In this document: positions 9,178-18,320 of the stretch, piece by piece
Numbering within the stretch: position 1 is the first letter of the stretch
How the letters are laid out: every line of letters starts with the position of its first letter
From: Corynebacterium sp. SCR221107
GTDB lineage: Bacteria > Actinomycetota > Actinomycetes > Mycobacteriales > Mycobacteriaceae
Assembly: GCF_027886475.1 (NCBI RefSeq)
Contig: NZ_CP115670.1
Location: 1,984,001 to 2,048,000 of the forward strand
Reading direction: 5' to 3'
DNA: 64,000 nucleotides
Notes under the pieces: model-generated
Told to the model about the DNA's origin: nothing
The model's database searches: none
Seen by the model: the letters and a program-made list of their open reading frames with translations, nothing else
Made by a program: the position numbers and the translations under genes

Positions 9178-10470
9178 ATGCCTGCCTCATCGACCATCGC
9201 CGACCTCCTTGCCAACCTGACCCCTGAAACCTGTGACCTTTCTTGGCAGCGCGAGGTGTATGTCCACATGCACCGCAACCCCGAACTTTCGGGACGGGAG
9301 GAAAACACTGCTGCCTTCATCGCCTCACAGTTGGACCGCTTCGACTGCGAGGTCACCACGGGTATCGGGGGATACGGCATCGTCGCGGTCTTTCGCAATG
9401 GCGACGGTCCGGTTGCCCTCATGCGCGCCGACTTCGATGGGCTGCCGGTCCTAGAAGCCACCGGCGTCGAATTTGCATCCGATAAGAAGGTACTGGTCGA
9501 CGAGGTTCCTACCCCCGTCATGCACGCCTGCGGCCATGACATGCACACCACAGGATTGCTGGGGGCCTGCCAGATCCTCGATACCCACCGTGATGCCTGG
9601 CGCGGGACGTTTATCGCCTTATTCCAGCCCAGTGAGGAAAACGGAGGTGGTGCGCTCGCGATGGTCAGCGACGGGCTGACATCGTTGATTCCACAGCCGG
9701 ACGTGTGCTTTGGACAACACATCATCGCAGGGCCGGCGGGCACCGTGATGTCGATGCCGGGAGCTGCCATGGCGACCTGCGATTCGATTGACATTCGTCT
9801 CACCGGCCGCTCGGCGCATGGCTCCATGCCACACAACTCCATCGACCCGACCCTGACGGCGGCGATGATCGTCGTGCGACTGCAGGCCATCGTCGGCCGC
9901 GAGATTGCCCCCGATGATTTCGCGGTGGTGTCCGTGGGCACCCTCCAAGCCGGACACTCCAACAACACGATTCCCGGCGAGGGTCGCATCGTGCTCAACT
10001 GTCGCACCTATAGTCTGAAGACGCGCGACAAACTCTATGCCGCCATCGAGCGGGTGGTCCATGCCGAATGCGCGGCAAGTGGCATGCAGGTCACCCCCGA
10101 GATCTCCTATTTCGCCCACGGCCCGTTGACCGCGAACGACCCCCACGTCTTCACCCGCGTGCGCGAGCAATTCGACGCCGTCTTCGGTGCCGATTCCACC
10201 ACCGCGAAGCCATGGACGGCCTCCGAGGATTTCCCCAATCTACCCGAGGCCTTCGGCGCGCCCTATTTATTCTGGACCGTGGGAGCTACCCCTCGAGCCA
10301 TGTGGGACAAGGCGGTTGCAGCAGACAACGTCGAGGCCACCATTCCGGTCAACCACATGGGCACGTTCCTGCCAGATTTCGAGCCCACCGTCGCCGCCTG
10401 TACAAAGGCAGCTGCCACCGCCGTCCTGACCTATTTGGGAAGCGCGGGAGATAGAGATAGCTCCAACTAG
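9178..10470 (+). CDS. M20-family amidohydrolase / aminoacylase
   Basis: Metal-dependent hydrolase of the peptidase M20D/aminoacylase-1 group, cleaving N-acyl amino acids or similar amides. Metal-site motifs are present: MHACGHDMHTTGLLG (His and Asp ligands), SEENGGGA (Glu pair), QHIIAGPAG and, near the end, a His in VNHMGTF. Between them is the dimerisation domain (SAHGSMPHNS ... GHSNNTIPGEG). Overall layout resembles AgaA, the axillary Corynebacterium N-acyl-glutamine aminoacylase, but the true substrate is unknown. The first ATG of the frame is 9172; 9178 is preferred from promoter and ribosome-site spacing. Overlaps the end of the convergent DCC gene by 4 bp. Confidence 0.88.
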   Translation: MPASSTIADLLANLTPETCDLSWQREVYVHMHRNPELSGREENTAAFIASQLDRFDCEVTTGIGGYGIVAVFRNGDGPVALMRADFDGLPVLEATGVEFASDKKVLVDEVPTPVMHACGHDMHTTGLLGACQILDTHRDAWRGTFIALFQPSEENGGGALAMVSDGLTSLIPQPDVCFGQHIIAGPAGTVMSMPGAAMATCDSIDIRLTGRSAHGSMPHNSIDPTLTAAMIVVRLQAIVGREIAPDDFAVVSVGTLQAGHSNNTIPGEGRIVLNCRTYSLKTRDKLYAAIERVVHAECAASGMQVTPEISYFAHGPLTANDPHVFTRVREQFDAVFGADSTTAKPWTASEDFPNLPEAFGAPYLFWTVGATPRAMWDKAVAADNVEATIPVNHMGTFLPDFEPTVAACTKAAATAVLTYLGSAGDRDSSN

Positions 10471-10856
10471 GCAGCAATCCGGCACGAAGTAAGCCCTAGG
10501 GCGGCCCCGATTGTATGTCGGTGCGTTGCCACGTACTCATACGTCTTCGCCCACAGCGGTTCCAATGCCCGCGCGAGAAGGATGTTTCCGGCGAGCCTGA
10601 TCACCGAGTGCTTGCCTCCGTCGCGCAGGGCTGCGCCGATCGCCCGGTGCCCGACGTACGACTGCAAACCGCTGTGTGCAATAGCCGCATGGTCGATGGT
10701 GTGGCGCACAATAGTAGGCACGGTGTCGTCGTCAGGACCTGCGGCAATGGTGCGCGCCCGTGTGATCTTTTCTAGGATCTGGGCGCTGGCTTGGCACAGA
10801 CCGCAGTCGCGATCATAGAAAAACTCCACCGGGGCTAATGAAGGTGTCAAAGGCAC
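10467..10856 (-). CDS. DCC-family thiol-disulfide oxidoreductase (DUF393)
   Basis: 129-aa cytosolic protein with the DxxCxxC-type motif of the DCC (DUF393) family near the N-terminus: FFYDRDCGLCQAS. These thioredoxin-like proteins are predicted redox proteins; partner and substrate are unknown. Start is GTG 10856, with AAGGAG 11 nt upstream inside the overlapping frame of the next small gene, suggesting translational coupling. Convergent with the amidohydrolase. Confidence 0.8.
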   Translation of the reverse strand: MPLTPSLAPVEFFYDRDCGLCQASAQILEKITRARTIAAGPDDDTVPTIVRHTIDHAAIAHSGLQSYVGHRAIGAALRDGGKHSVIRLAGNILLARALEPLWAKTYEYVATHRHTIGAALGLTSCRIAA

Positions 10857-11182
10857 GAGGCTTTTTGCTCCTTGTCGCTATTGGGGTCCGACATTTGATG
10901 GCCAATGGGATCCGTCATGGCCACGCGCATTCGTGCCTCTGGGGTCGACACAGGTTCGCGGGCGATGAGGTATTGCCCATGGCTTTCATTCCACCATATT
11001 GTCTCGAGAGATTTTGCGTTGCTGGAGGCTTGATCGTGCGCACCGGAGGCGTCGGAAAGCAAAATGCGCGGCAAGCGGAGACCGCCTTTTTCGGTTAAGC
11101 GGACACCGACGCACACGACAATGAGAATGAAATCGACGTAAATTTGCGCAAAAACTAAGAAAAACATCACAAAAACACGCAA
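10847..11182 (-). CDS. hypothetical protein, uncertain gene
   Basis: Short frame upstream of and overlapping the DCC gene by 10 bp, divergent from glgP. The middle (LPRILLSDASGAH ... ETIWWNESHGQYLIAREP) reads like a real folded segment, while the first 22 residues are hydrophobic and may be an artefact of an early start; a GTG at 11116 would give 89 aa. No recognised domain. A match to the dispersed motif (11043-11067) lies inside it, so either that match is chance or the frame is not a gene. Confidence 0.4.
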   Translation of the reverse strand: MRVFVMFFLVFAQIYVDFILIVVCVGVRLTEKGGLRLPRILLSDASGAHDQASSNAKSLETIWWNESHGQYLIAREPVSTPEARMRVAMTDPIGHQMSDPNSDKEQKASCL

Positions 11183-11275
11183 AAATGTGGTTTTCGACCT
11201 TAGTGGAGATGATGGTTTCGGTTTCGCCTTATATGCTTAATCCCGTACTTGTCTACCAACCCCAGGAGAACACAC

Positions 11276-13666
11276 ATGAGTGATACCGCGCAGTCGACAT
11301 CGCTTCGCGAGACCGTTGGAGGCCACGTCCGCGCAGTCTCCGGCACCTCCCCTGAAACCGCCACAGACCGCAAATTCTGGTTCGGCCTTTCCCACAACGT
11401 CATGGAAAGGCTTGCGGAAAACTGGGAGAAGACGACCAACGCGTACGCCGCCACCCGCCAGCAGCACTATTTCTCTGCGGAGTTCCTCATGGGACGCGCG
11501 CTGCTGAACAACCTCACCAACCTGGGACTCGTCGAGGAGGCAGAGGAGGCCGTCCGCGCCAATGGGCATGAGCTCTCGGACATTCTTGAGGCCGAAAACG
11601 ATGCCGCGCTCGGCAACGGAGGCTTGGGACGCCTGGCAGCATGCTTCCTCGATTCCGCAGTGACCCATGACTACCCGGTCACCGGCTACGGACTGCTCTA
11701 CCGCTACGGCCTGTTCCGCCAGGAGTTCAAAGATGGCTTCCAGCATGAGTCCCCGGACGCATGGAAGGAGGACGGCTACCCGTTTACCGTGCGGCGTGAG
11801 ACCCAGCAGCGCATCGTCCGCTTCGACGACATGGTCGTGCGCGCCGTGCCCTATGACATGCCGATCTCTGGCTACGGCACCGACAACGTGGGCACCCTGC
11901 GTCTCTGGAAAGCCGAGCCGCTGGAGGAGTTCGACTACGACGCCTTCAACTCTCAGCGTTTCACCGACGCCATCGTCGAGCGCGAGCGGGTCATGGACCT
12001 GTGCCGCGTGCTCTACCCGAACGACACCACCTACGCCGGCAAGGTGCTGCGCGTGCGCCAGCAGTACTTCTTCGTCTCCGCCTCTCTGCAGGCGATGATC
12101 GACAACTACATCGCACACCACGGCGAGGACTTGAGCGACTTCGCCACCTACAACTCCATCCAGCTCAACGACACCCACCCGGTGCTGGCCATCCCCGAGC
12201 TCATGCGTTTGCTGCTCGACGAGCACGGCATGACCTGGGAGGCCGCCTGGGAGATCGTCTCGCACACCTTCGCCTACACCAACCACACCGTGTTGGCCGA
12301 GGCTCTTGAACAGTGGAATTGCTCCATCTTCCAGCAGCTGTTCGGCCGCGTCTTCGAGATCACCGTCGAGATCGACCGCCGTTTCCGGGAGGAAATGCGC
12401 GCCAAGGGCCTCGACGAGGGCACGATCAACTATATGTCCCCGGTGCACGACGGCAACGTCCACATGGCCTGGATCGCCTGCTACGCCGGCTACTCCATCA
12501 ACGGCGTGGCCGCCCTGCACACCGAGATCATCAAAGCCGATACTCTCAAGCAGTGGCATGACATCTGGCCGGAGAAGTTCAACAACAAGACCAACGGTGT
12601 CACCCCGCGCCGCTGGCTGAAGATGTGCAACCCGCGCCTGGCCGATCTGTTGACCAAGCTTTCGGAGTCCGATGCGTGGGTCACCGACCTCGACGAGCTC
12701 AAGAGGCTGCGCGAGTTCGCCAACGACGACGAGGTCATGCAGGCGCTGCTCGACATCAAGCAGGCCAACAAGGAGGACTTCACCGCCTGGATCCTTGCCC
12801 GCCAGGGCGTCGAGGTGGATCCGAACTCCATCTTCGACGTTCAGATCAAGCGCCTGCACGAATACAAGCGCCAGCTGATGAACGCCCTCTACATCCTGGA
12901 CCTCTACTTCCGCATCAAGGAGCAGGGGCTTTCCGACGTACCGCCACGCACCTTCATCTTCGGTGCCAAGGCCGCCCCAGGTTATGTGCGCGCGAAGGCG
13001 ATCATCAAGCTCATCAACGCCATCGCCGACCTCATCAACAACGACCCGGAGGTCTCCAAGACCCTGCACGTGGTTTTCGTGGAAAACTACAACGTCTCCC
13101 CGGCCGAGCACATCATCCCGGCCGCCGATGTCTCCGAGCAGATCTCCACCGCCGGCAAGGAGGCCTCGGGCACCTCCAACATGAAGTTCATGATGAACGG
13201 TGCCCTCACCCTAGGCACCCTCGACGGCGCCAACGTGGAGATCCTCGACTCGGTTGGCGAGGACAACGCCTACATCTTCGGTGCCAAGAATGAAGAGCTG
13301 CCGGAGCTGCGCGCCCACTACAATCCACAGCATGCGTATGAGACCGTGCCCGGCCTCAACCGTGTGCTCGATGCCCTGGTCGATGGCACCCTCTCGGACA
13401 ATAACACCGGCATGTTCCACGACCTGCGCTCCTCGCTGCTCGACGGCGGCGGTTGGGAGACCCCGGACGTCTACTACGTGCTCGGCGATTTCGCCGACTA
13501 CCGCGCCACCCGCGACCGCATGGCCGCCGACTACTACGCCGACCGACTGGCCTGGGCACGGATGTGCTGGGTCAACATCTGCGAGTCGGGCCGATTCTCC
13601 TCCGACCGCACCATCGGCGATTACGCCCGTGAGGTCTGGAAGCTGGAGCCGACCCCCATTTCCTAA
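11276..13666 (+). CDS. glgP: glycogen/maltodextrin phosphorylase
   Basis: Releases glucose-1-phosphate from glycogen or maltodextrins using phosphate and pyridoxal phosphate. 796 aa, a full-length GT35 enzyme: N-terminal YFSAEFLMGRAL and GNGGLGRLAACFLDS, and the PLP region EASGTSNMKFMMNGAL with its lysine, then LDGANVEI. Start at ATG 11276 with AGGAG 7 nt upstream. It belongs with glgX (33.6 kb), which removes the limit-dextrin branches. A strong terminator follows directly. Confidence 0.96.
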   Translation: MSDTAQSTSLRETVGGHVRAVSGTSPETATDRKFWFGLSHNVMERLAENWEKTTNAYAATRQQHYFSAEFLMGRALLNNLTNLGLVEEAEEAVRANGHELSDILEAENDAALGNGGLGRLAACFLDSAVTHDYPVTGYGLLYRYGLFRQEFKDGFQHESPDAWKEDGYPFTVRRETQQRIVRFDDMVVRAVPYDMPISGYGTDNVGTLRLWKAEPLEEFDYDAFNSQRFTDAIVERERVMDLCRVLYPNDTTYAGKVLRVRQQYFFVSASLQAMIDNYIAHHGEDLSDFATYNSIQLNDTHPVLAIPELMRLLLDEHGMTWEAAWEIVSHTFAYTNHTVLAEALEQWNCSIFQQLFGRVFEITVEIDRRFREEMRAKGLDEGTINYMSPVHDGNVHMAWIACYAGYSINGVAALHTEIIKADTLKQWHDIWPEKFNNKTNGVTPRRWLKMCNPRLADLLTKLSESDAWVTDLDELKRLREFANDDEVMQALLDIKQANKEDFTAWILARQGVEVDPNSIFDVQIKRLHEYKRQLMNALYILDLYFRIKEQGLSDVPPRTFIFGAKAAPGYVRAKAIIKLINAIADLINNDPEVSKTLHVVFVENYNVSPAEHIIPAADVSEQISTAGKEASGTSNMKFMMNGALTLGTLDGANVEILDSVGEDNAYIFGAKNEELPELRAHYNPQHAYETVPGLNRVLDALVDGTLSDNNTGMFHDLRSSLLDGGGWETPDVYYVLGDFADYRATRDRMAADYYADRLAWARMCWVNICESGRFSSDRTIGDYAREVWKLEPTPIS

Positions 13667-13703
13667 GTCTTAGGTGACGGGCGGATAGCAACCCTCGCTC
13701 AAC

Positions 13704-13738
13704 ACCGCCTCCCCTTCGTGGGGAGGCGGTTTGTTTTT
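13704..13738 (+). terminator. rho-independent terminator of glgP
   Basis: Perfect 11-bp stem ACCGCCTCCCC / GGGGAGGCGGT with loop TTCGT, followed by TTGTTTTT, 37 bp after the glgP stop. Confidence 0.92.
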
Positions 13739-14035
13739 CCCTGACTTCACCTTTCACGACGTTGAGGCACTCTTTGCCGGTTCACAAGCTTGGGATTGGC
13801 ATCTCGCTTGTTTCGCTCCCCCAGTACTGGCAGTTACCTTCCTGTGCAAAAGGAAACGCTCGATCTGAGGAAAGCTTCCATAACCTCAGGGCAATGCTGC
13901 CTCGTGCGTTTCGAGTTCTTCCCACGAACCCATGCGATCACGGCAAGTGTGCCAGCGCCGGAATCCTGGAGGATCCTTCTACTCCCCCAATCAACGCGTC
14001 GATAATCGTCCTTCTCACCCCTTCGAAACGCACAA
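13739..14035. other. intergenic between convergent glgP and pyk
   Basis: About 300 bp between the two terminators. Short open frames exist on the plus strand but have no ribosome site and no protein-like composition; nothing recognised. Confidence 0.5.
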
Positions 14036-14063
14036 CGGCCGGTGCCCCTTTGGGCACCGGCCG
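14036..14063 (-). terminator. hairpin terminator of pyk
   Basis: Perfect 12-bp stem CGGCCGGTGCCC with a CTTT loop, 22 bp past the pyk stop. The T-tract on the minus strand is weak, and a plus-strand run GCTTTT on the other side suggests it may work in both directions. Confidence 0.8.
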
Positions 14064-14085
14064 AAGCTTTTACGCCTCAATGATC

Positions 14086-15504
14086 TTAGACGTGAGTATC
14101 CTCACCCAGCAGGTGGACGTGGATCATGTTGGTGTTGCCTGCGACTCCCGGAGGGGTACCGGCAACGACGACCATCATGTCATCACGGGAGTAGTTCTCC
14201 ATCGCGAGCAACTGCTTGTCGATTTGAGCGAGCATGTCGTCGGTGTCCTTGACCTCAGGGGTAAGGAAGGTCTCTGCACCCCAGGTCAGTGCCAGCTGGC
14301 TGCGGACGGCCTGGGAAGGGGTAAACACCAGCAACGGCAGCGGCGAGTGCAAGCGAGCAACGCGCTTGGCGGTATCACCAGAGGATGTAAAGGCAACCAA
14401 TGCCTTTGCATTGAGGCGCTCAGCGATGTCGCGAGCGGAGTAGGAGATAACGCCTCGCTTGGTGCGCGGGATGTGAGCAAGCTCCGGAATGCGACCGTCG
14501 GTCTCTGCGAAAGCAACGATGCGGGACATAGTGCGAACAACGTTGTGCGGGTCAACGCCGACGGAGGTCTCACCCGAAAGCATGACTGCATCGGCGCCAT
14601 CGAGGACGGCGTTGGCCACGTCGGAAGCCTCAGCACGAGTCGGGCGCGAGTTCTCGATCATGGAGTCGAGCATCTGGGTTGCGACAATGACCGGCTTGGC
14701 GTTCTCGCGAGCGATCTGGATGGCACGCTTTTGCATGAGCGGAACCTGCTCCAGTGCGACCTCAACACCGAGGTCACCGCGGGCAACCATGATGCCGTCG
14801 AAGGCGAGGACGATGGACTCGAGCGCGTCGATGGCCTCTGGCTTCTCCAGCTTTGCAATAACGGGAACGCGGCGGCCTTCCTCATCCATGACTGCGTGGA
14901 CAAGCTCGACGTCCTGCGGAGAGCGAACGAAGGACAAGGCGATGAAGTCAACGCCCAGATTGAGGGCAAAGCGCAGGTCGCGGATGTCTTTTTCAGACAG
15001 CGCCGGCACGGAGATGTCCATGCCCGGCAACGAAACCCCCTTGTTGTTGGAGACTGGGCCGCCTTCGACGACCTCACAGACGACGTCGTTGCCGTCGACT
15101 TCCTTGCACACCAAGGCAACCTTGCCGTCATCGACCAACAAGCGATCGCCAGGCTTGGCGTCCTTGGCCAGGTTCTTGTAGGTGGTAGACACGCGGTCGT
15201 GTGTACCCTCGACATCGTCGACGGTGATGCGCACGATCTCGCCGTTCTTCCACTCGGTGGCGCCGTCGATGAAGCGACCCAGGCGGATCTTCGGGCCCTG
15301 GAGGTCTGCCAAGATACCGACGGCCTTGCCGGTCTTATCGGTGGCCTTACGAACCCATTCATAGTTCTGCTTGTGATCGGCGTGCTCGCCGTGGGACATG
15401 TTCAAACGAGCGACGTTCATGCCGTCCTGCACCAGGCGCAGGATGGCGTCCTCACTGGCGACAGCGGGACCAAGAGTACAAACAATCTTTGTGCGACGTT
15501 CCAT
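14086..15504 (-). CDS. pyk: pyruvate kinase
   Basis: Converts phosphoenolpyruvate and ADP to pyruvate and ATP, the last step of glycolysis. 472 aa with the family motifs: RTKIVCTLGPA at the N-terminus, LNMSHG, the metal/substrate site VIAKLEKPEAIDAL (catalytic Lys), MVARGDLGVEV, and MLDSMIENSRPTRAEASDVANAV. The C-terminal allosteric domain is complete. Neighbour of lgt, an order shared with C. glutamicum and mycobacteria. A GGAG lies only 3 nt before the ATG, too close to be a good ribosome site; control is unclear. Confidence 0.97.
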   Translation of the reverse strand: MERRTKIVCTLGPAVASEDAILRLVQDGMNVARLNMSHGEHADHKQNYEWVRKATDKTGKAVGILADLQGPKIRLGRFIDGATEWKNGEIVRITVDDVEGTHDRVSTTYKNLAKDAKPGDRLLVDDGKVALVCKEVDGNDVVCEVVEGGPVSNNKGVSLPGMDISVPALSEKDIRDLRFALNLGVDFIALSFVRSPQDVELVHAVMDEEGRRVPVIAKLEKPEAIDALESIVLAFDGIMVARGDLGVEVALEQVPLMQKRAIQIARENAKPVIVATQMLDSMIENSRPTRAEASDVANAVLDGADAVMLSGETSVGVDPHNVVRTMSRIVAFAETDGRIPELAHIPRTKRGVISYSARDIAERLNAKALVAFTSSGDTAKRVARLHSPLPLLVFTPSQAVRSQLALTWGAETFLTPEVKDTDDMLAQIDKQLLAMENYSRDDMMVVVAGTPPGVAGNTNMIHVHLLGEDTHV

Positions 15505-15979
15505 GTGCTCCAGCCTAATAGCCCAACCGCCCGGTTGCTAGGTTCTGTCGTGTCTGTTCGCGAATTTTTCACTTCAAGTCCACGGTTTGCACGCTGCCAA
15601 AACCGCCAAAAACAGACATGACCGGGCATATTCCCAAAGATTTTCCACACTAGTTTTCGCAAGCGATCTTCGTCACATGGCAACCATAATTTTCACTTAA
15701 GGGCGCCATCACCACCAAAATGACTGCATAAAACGGTACAGTGCAAACAATTGCATTCGACCTCCACAAAAAACGCCCCCTCCCCTTCCAATTTAAAAAA
15801 AGCCAAGGGGGCACGCTTCAACATGCAAATCTAATGCAAAAACCACATTGGATTCGGACTTCTTGGGAAGCCGCCACTGACAAGCAACCTATGGGCGTCG
15901 GCAAGCACTATTTAAGGCATTGCTTTTAAGGCCTTCAAGGTCTGTAAGCACTGCCTCTGAAAGAGAGGCTACCGCGGCG
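15505..15979. other. pyk upstream region
   Basis: 475 bp with no gene. It is AT-rich around 15740-15850, with an A-tract (15794-15801) flanked by C- and G-runs that could pair over a long loop, and ends with a copy of the dispersed motif at 15885. The pyk promoter must lie here. Confidence 0.5.
15885..15908 (-). repeat. dispersed intergenic motif, copy 2
   Basis: Minus strand reads GTGCTTGCCGACGCCCATAG followed by GTTG; between lgt and pyk. Confidence 0.65.
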
Positions 15980-16879
15980 TCACGATGACGCTGGCCGTTC
16001 GTTCTTGTCACCAACCGCAGCGCTGCCAGCCACCTCCTGCGGCGCCTCGCGCCCCTTTTTAAGAAGGAAAAAGACCGCAACCGCTACCGCACATACGACG
16101 ATGGAAACGAGTTCATTGATGCGCATACCGAAAACCATCGTGGCTGGATCGGTGCGCATCGTCTCAACGAAGAAACGCCCGAAGGTGTAACAGGCAACAT
16201 ACAGGGCAAATACTCGCCCGTGGCCGAGGTTCCATCGTTTGTCGGCCCACAGCAAGAAGACGCAGACGGCCACATTCCATACGAGTTCATACAAGAACGT
16301 CGGATGCACGGTGGCAATCACCTCGCCGGTGGATCGCCCGTTCAGTGGCGAATAGGTGCCATCGGCGGTCACCCGGTAGAAGATCTTCAAGGCCCAGGGC
16401 ACCGTCGTCTCCGCGCCGTAGAGCTCCTGATTGAAGTAATTTCCCAGCCGCCCAATACCTTGGGCAAGGATGACCCCGGGAGCCAAGGCATCGGCGAAGG
16501 GGGCAAAAGGAATTCCCTTATAACGCAGATATCCCCACACGCTCAAGGTGCCTAGGGCAACCGCACCCCAGATACCCAGCCCACCGTTGGTGATGGCGAA
16601 CACATCCATCGGATTGCAGTCGCTGCAGAAATACTGCTGGTGATCGGTGATGACATGATAGAGTCGGCCACCAATAATGCCGGTGGGAACGGCCACGATG
16701 GCCGCATCTAGCACCACATCGCCGTTGCCACCGCGGTCCACGTAACGCTTCCGACCGAGCCACAGGGCTGCGAAAATGCCAGCTATGATGCACAGCGCGT
16801 AGGCGCGGATCGGGATCGGCCCCAGGTGCCAGACGCCTTGCGGTGGCGAGGGAAATGCGGCCAACAAACTTTCGGTCAT
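15980..16879 (-). CDS. lgt: prolipoprotein diacylglyceryl transferase
   Basis: Integral membrane enzyme that attaches diacylglycerol to the lipobox cysteine of prelipoproteins; with lspA (50.1 kb) it serves the lipoproteins seen in this window. Lgt signature [13 protein letters not shown], the HPTFLYE segment and several membrane helices are present. Start at ATG 16879 ([17 protein letters not shown]) matches where homologues begin; an upstream ATG at 16924 has a better AGGGGA ribosome site and remains possible. The tail ([13 protein letters not shown]) is short and polar. Downstream of the trpC-like gene. Confidence 0.93.
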   Translation of the reverse strand: MTESLLAAFPSPPQGVWHLGPIPIRAYALCIIAGIFAALWLGRKRYVDRGGNGDVVLDAAIVAVPTGIIGGRLYHVITDHQQYFCSDCNPMDVFAITNGGLGIWGAVALGTLSVWGYLRYKGIPFAPFADALAPGVILAQGIGRLGNYFNQELYGAETTVPWALKIFYRVTADGTYSPLNGRSTGEVIATVHPTFLYELVWNVAVCVFLLWADKRWNLGHGRVFALYVACYTFGRFFVETMRTDPATMVFGMRINELVSIVVCAVAVAVFFLLKKGREAPQEVAGSAAVGDKNERPASS

Positions 16880-17190
16880 GGGTCTTTTTCCGTCCTTATA
16901 TGTCCCTTGTACGTATTCGCCCATTTCCTCGTCCCCTGGGCGGGCATGCAGCTTCTAATACCCTAGCCTAGGCAGGTCACAGCGAGACCGGTTGCCTCCG
17001 CGCGCCTGCGTCCCCGACGAGGTCCGCTTCCTCCGATCGTCTCCCGGGCATTCGCACGGCGCCGCTTGTTGTTCGCCTCGCCGCGTCATCTCGCGTGTGC
17101 GGCCTGTGCCGCCACGGTGGACTGTCCTGCGGCGTGCATGCTTGCCGACGATCAGGGTTCCAAGACTTAAGCCACAGCCAGCTTCGCCAC
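16880..17190. other. lgt to trpC-like intergenic
   Basis: About 310 bp, no gene supported. In mycobacteria trpB and trpA sit here between trpC and lgt; no remnant of them is visible. A copy of the dispersed motif lies at 17138. Confidence 0.55.
17138..17160 (+). repeat. dispersed intergenic motif, copy 3
   Basis: ATGCTTGCCGACGATCAGGG, just past the stop of the trpC-like gene. Confidence 0.6.
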
Positions 17191-17997
17191 CTAGCCGCGG
17201 GACGGGCAGGAAGGGTGCTGCCCCGCGGCCACGAGAGCACGAGTAAAAGCGCGTGGTGAGGCCGCGCGCACCAGCTCCTCGCCGATCACGACGGCATCGG
17301 CACCGCTTGCTGCATACGACAGCAGCTCCTTGGCATTGCGCACACCAGAAAGCGCTACCCGGATCGTCTCCGACGGCAGGCCCGGTGCAATTTCGGCAAA
17401 AGCCTTGCGATTGAGCGTCATCGTGGTGAAGTCGCGGGCGTTGACCCCGACGACCCGGGCATGGGCCTCGATGGCGCGGCTTGCCTCCTCCACGTTGCGC
17501 ACCTCGACGAGGGCGGTCATGTTGAGCGACTCCACGCGGTCGATCAGCGACTCGAGGCGGGCCTGATCAAGCGCGGCCACCCGCAGCGGGATCACGTCGG
17601 CACCGTAGCAGCGCGCCTCGTGAATTTGATACGGATCCACGATGAAGTCTCGGATCATGATCGGAACGCTGACCGCACTGCGCACCCGCGCCATGTCTTC
17701 CAAGGAACCGTGGAATCGACGCCTCTCGGTCTGGCAGGCGATCAGATGGGCGCCACCGGCCTCGAATTCGCGGGCCAGCTCCTCTGGATCGGAGATATCG
17801 GCGATAAAGCCCGAGGGTGCCGCGCGCTTAATCTCTGCGATAATCCCGCAGCCGGGTCCCAGCAGCGCGCCGAGGGCGTCTCGGGGTGGCTCGCAATCGC
17901 GGGATCGGGCCTTGATCTCTTTGAATGAGACACGAGCCTCCCTCGCAGCGACGTCTTCAATCACGCCTTCGATGATCTGGTCAAAGATCGACTCCAT
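17191..17997 (-). CDS. trpC: indole-3-glycerol phosphate synthase paralogue with altered active site
   Basis: TrpC-type TIM barrel (268 aa). Clearly of the family (IIAEIKRAAPSG, DFIVDPYQI, TALVEV, GVNARDF, VALSGV) but several active-site positions differ from the E. coli and Sulfolobus enzymes as I recall them: the lysine of the usual KDFI(I/V)DPYQI is Arg (MIRDFIVDPYQI), the Glu of ESGI is Leu, and the ASPSKG loop is shortened. The Glu and Lys of EIK, the Glu of LVEV and the Asn of VNARD remain. Start at ATG 17997 with GGGAG 8 nt upstream. It is separate from any trpB/trpA. It may be a slow synthase or have taken another role. Confidence 0.82.
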   Translation of the reverse strand: MESIFDQIIEGVIEDVAAREARVSFKEIKARSRDCEPPRDALGALLGPGCGIIAEIKRAAPSGFIADISDPEELAREFEAGGAHLIACQTERRRFHGSLEDMARVRSAVSVPIMIRDFIVDPYQIHEARCYGADVIPLRVAALDQARLESLIDRVESLNMTALVEVRNVEEASRAIEAHARVVGVNARDFTTMTLNRKAFAEIAPGLPSETIRVALSGVRNAKELLSYAASGADAVVIGEELVRAASPRAFTRALVAAGQHPSCPSRG

Positions 17998-18320
17998 GGC
18001 GGCTACTCCCCGAGGATTTCGGCTGCTGTCCAGCCCCTCTTGCACTTTTTGCGAAGCCAATGGCCGGAGCAAGTCACACACATTTACTCAGTGGAGCGAC
18101 TTGCCACGGTTGTCATAACGCGGTGGTGTACAAGGAGTCTGGCTTTTCTCTACACGAGATTACTGGTAGCCCCTAGACGAAAAGAAATCACGGTGCGGCC
18201 GCAATCACCCCTGCCACCTGAACATTGATTTCAGCAGGCAGGAAGAGCGAGTGCGAGCACACACCGTGGCAGCAGACAAGGCGTCGGCAGGCAATCCCGG
18301 AAAGCGCGAGCACGGCAGGC
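17998..18320. other. intergenic upstream of trpC-like gene
   Basis: About 320 bp, no gene, repeat copy or clear hairpin seen; presumably carries the promoter of the trpC-like gene. Confidence 0.4.

Noticed and set aside
11237..13111. 624-codon minus-strand frame opposite glgP
   Set aside because: Antisense shadow; Val/Leu/Gly/His-rich composition typical of reversed coding sequence.
13762..15621. Long plus-strand frame opposite pyk
   Set aside because: Antisense shadow of pyruvate kinase in GC-rich DNA; no family features.
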